64,000 nucleotides of DNA from Ancylomarina euxina (lineage in GTDB: Bacteria > Bacteroidota > Bacteroidia > Bacteroidales > Marinifilaceae): the NCBI RefSeq assembly GCF_003863355.1, contig NZ_QQWG01000001.1:124001-188000 (forward strand), in the 5' to 3' direction. Below, piece by piece: positions 63,843-64,000 of this stretch (its first letter is position 1; each line of letters begins with the position of its first letter). The position numbers and the translations under genes are program-made. The notes beneath the pieces are model-generated. The model did not search any database. It was given only the letters and a program-made list of their open reading frames with translations, and was not told the origin of the DNA.

Positions 63843-64000
63843 GTGGATACATTAAGTTACAAAACAGTTTCTGCCAATAAAGCGACCGTTACTAAAGAGT
63901 GGGTTGTTATCGATGCAGAGAACGAAGTGTTGGGACGTCTTGCTTCTAAAGTAGCAATGTTACTAAGAGGTAAATTAAAGGCAAATTACACTCCTCATGT
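63843..64000 (+). CDS. rplM: 50S ribosomal protein L13, 3' end missing
   Basis: The first 52 residues of uL13, starting at GTG 63843 ([20 protein letters not shown], then [20 protein letters not shown] and [12 protein letters not shown]). VIDA-x5-GRLAS is the L13 signature. L13 is an early-assembling large-subunit protein near the 5' part of 23S rRNA. The window ends inside the gene. In Bacteroidota rpsI usually follows, which cannot be checked here. Confidence 0.93.
   Translation, partial: MDTLSYKTVSANKATVTKEWVVIDAENEVLGRLASKVAMLLRGKLKANYTPH

Overview
The window looks like chromosomal DNA of a Bacteroidota bacterium, probably an amino-acid-fermenting member of the Bacteroidales/Marinilabiliales group. 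The family is an inference; the phylum is better supported. The evidence for the phylum is AT-rich sequence, promoters of the TTTG-N19/20-TAnnTTTG type, weak Shine-Dalgarno use, a secreted protein with a type IX secretion (T9SS) C-terminal domain, DUF4271 and DUF2723 family proteins, and an F-type ATP synthase cluster without the beta and epsilon genes. No rRNA, tRNA, CRISPR array or prophage was seen.

Layout. 1-9.5 kb: housekeeping genes, namely a lipid kinase fragment, tsaC, dapD, lpxK, a C-terminal processing protease, upp, an Mpl-type Mur ligase and an MBL-fold hydrolase. 9.6-14.3 kb: a DUF4271 membrane protein, hemD (TTG start), rnpA overlapping yidD, prfB with a programmed +1 frameshift, and a polysaccharide deacetylase. 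14.4-20.8 kb: a TetR-controlled RND efflux system (regulator, adaptor, pump, TolC-type channel) with matching palindromic operators before the regulator and the adaptor. 20.9-23.9 kb: a large DUF2723 membrane protein.

24.4-39.4 kb is the metabolic centre: a complete lysine-to-butyrate/acetate fermentation cluster. KamA makes beta-lysine, KamDE (B12 and PLP) makes 3,5-diaminohexanoate, Kdd oxidises it, Kce exchanges it with acetyl-CoA to give 3-aminobutyryl-CoA plus acetoacetate, and Kal removes ammonia to give crotonyl-CoA. Acyl-CoA dehydrogenase with EtfBA reduces this to butyryl-CoA, the split CoA-transferase (subunits at opposite ends of the cluster) makes butyrate and acetoacetyl-CoA, and thiolase yields acetyl-CoA. 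KamB and KamC are the probable reactivase pair for KamDE. Almost every spacer in the cluster holds its own stem-loop.

39.4-46.3 kb is an accessory region: a REP-associated tyrosine transposase whose own coding sequence contains a copy of its REP-like repeat, ~60-bp direct repeats around that locus, a 1005-residue T9SS leucine-rich-repeat protein, a 21-bp tandem repeat, two proteins of unknown function and a degenerate DEAD-box protein. 46.6-55.0 kb returns to housekeeping: a U32 protein, a TlpA-like thioredoxin, a DUF2797 protein, ilvE, a lipoprotein hydrolase, a YihY/BrkB protein, hemN and a glutathione peroxidase. 55.4-62.0 kb: a bactofilin gene overlapping the F0F1 ATP synthase cluster (atpZ/I, a small membrane protein, atpB, E, F, H, A, G). 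62.2 kb to the end: a putative outer-membrane barrel protein and the start of rplM, cut by the window edge.
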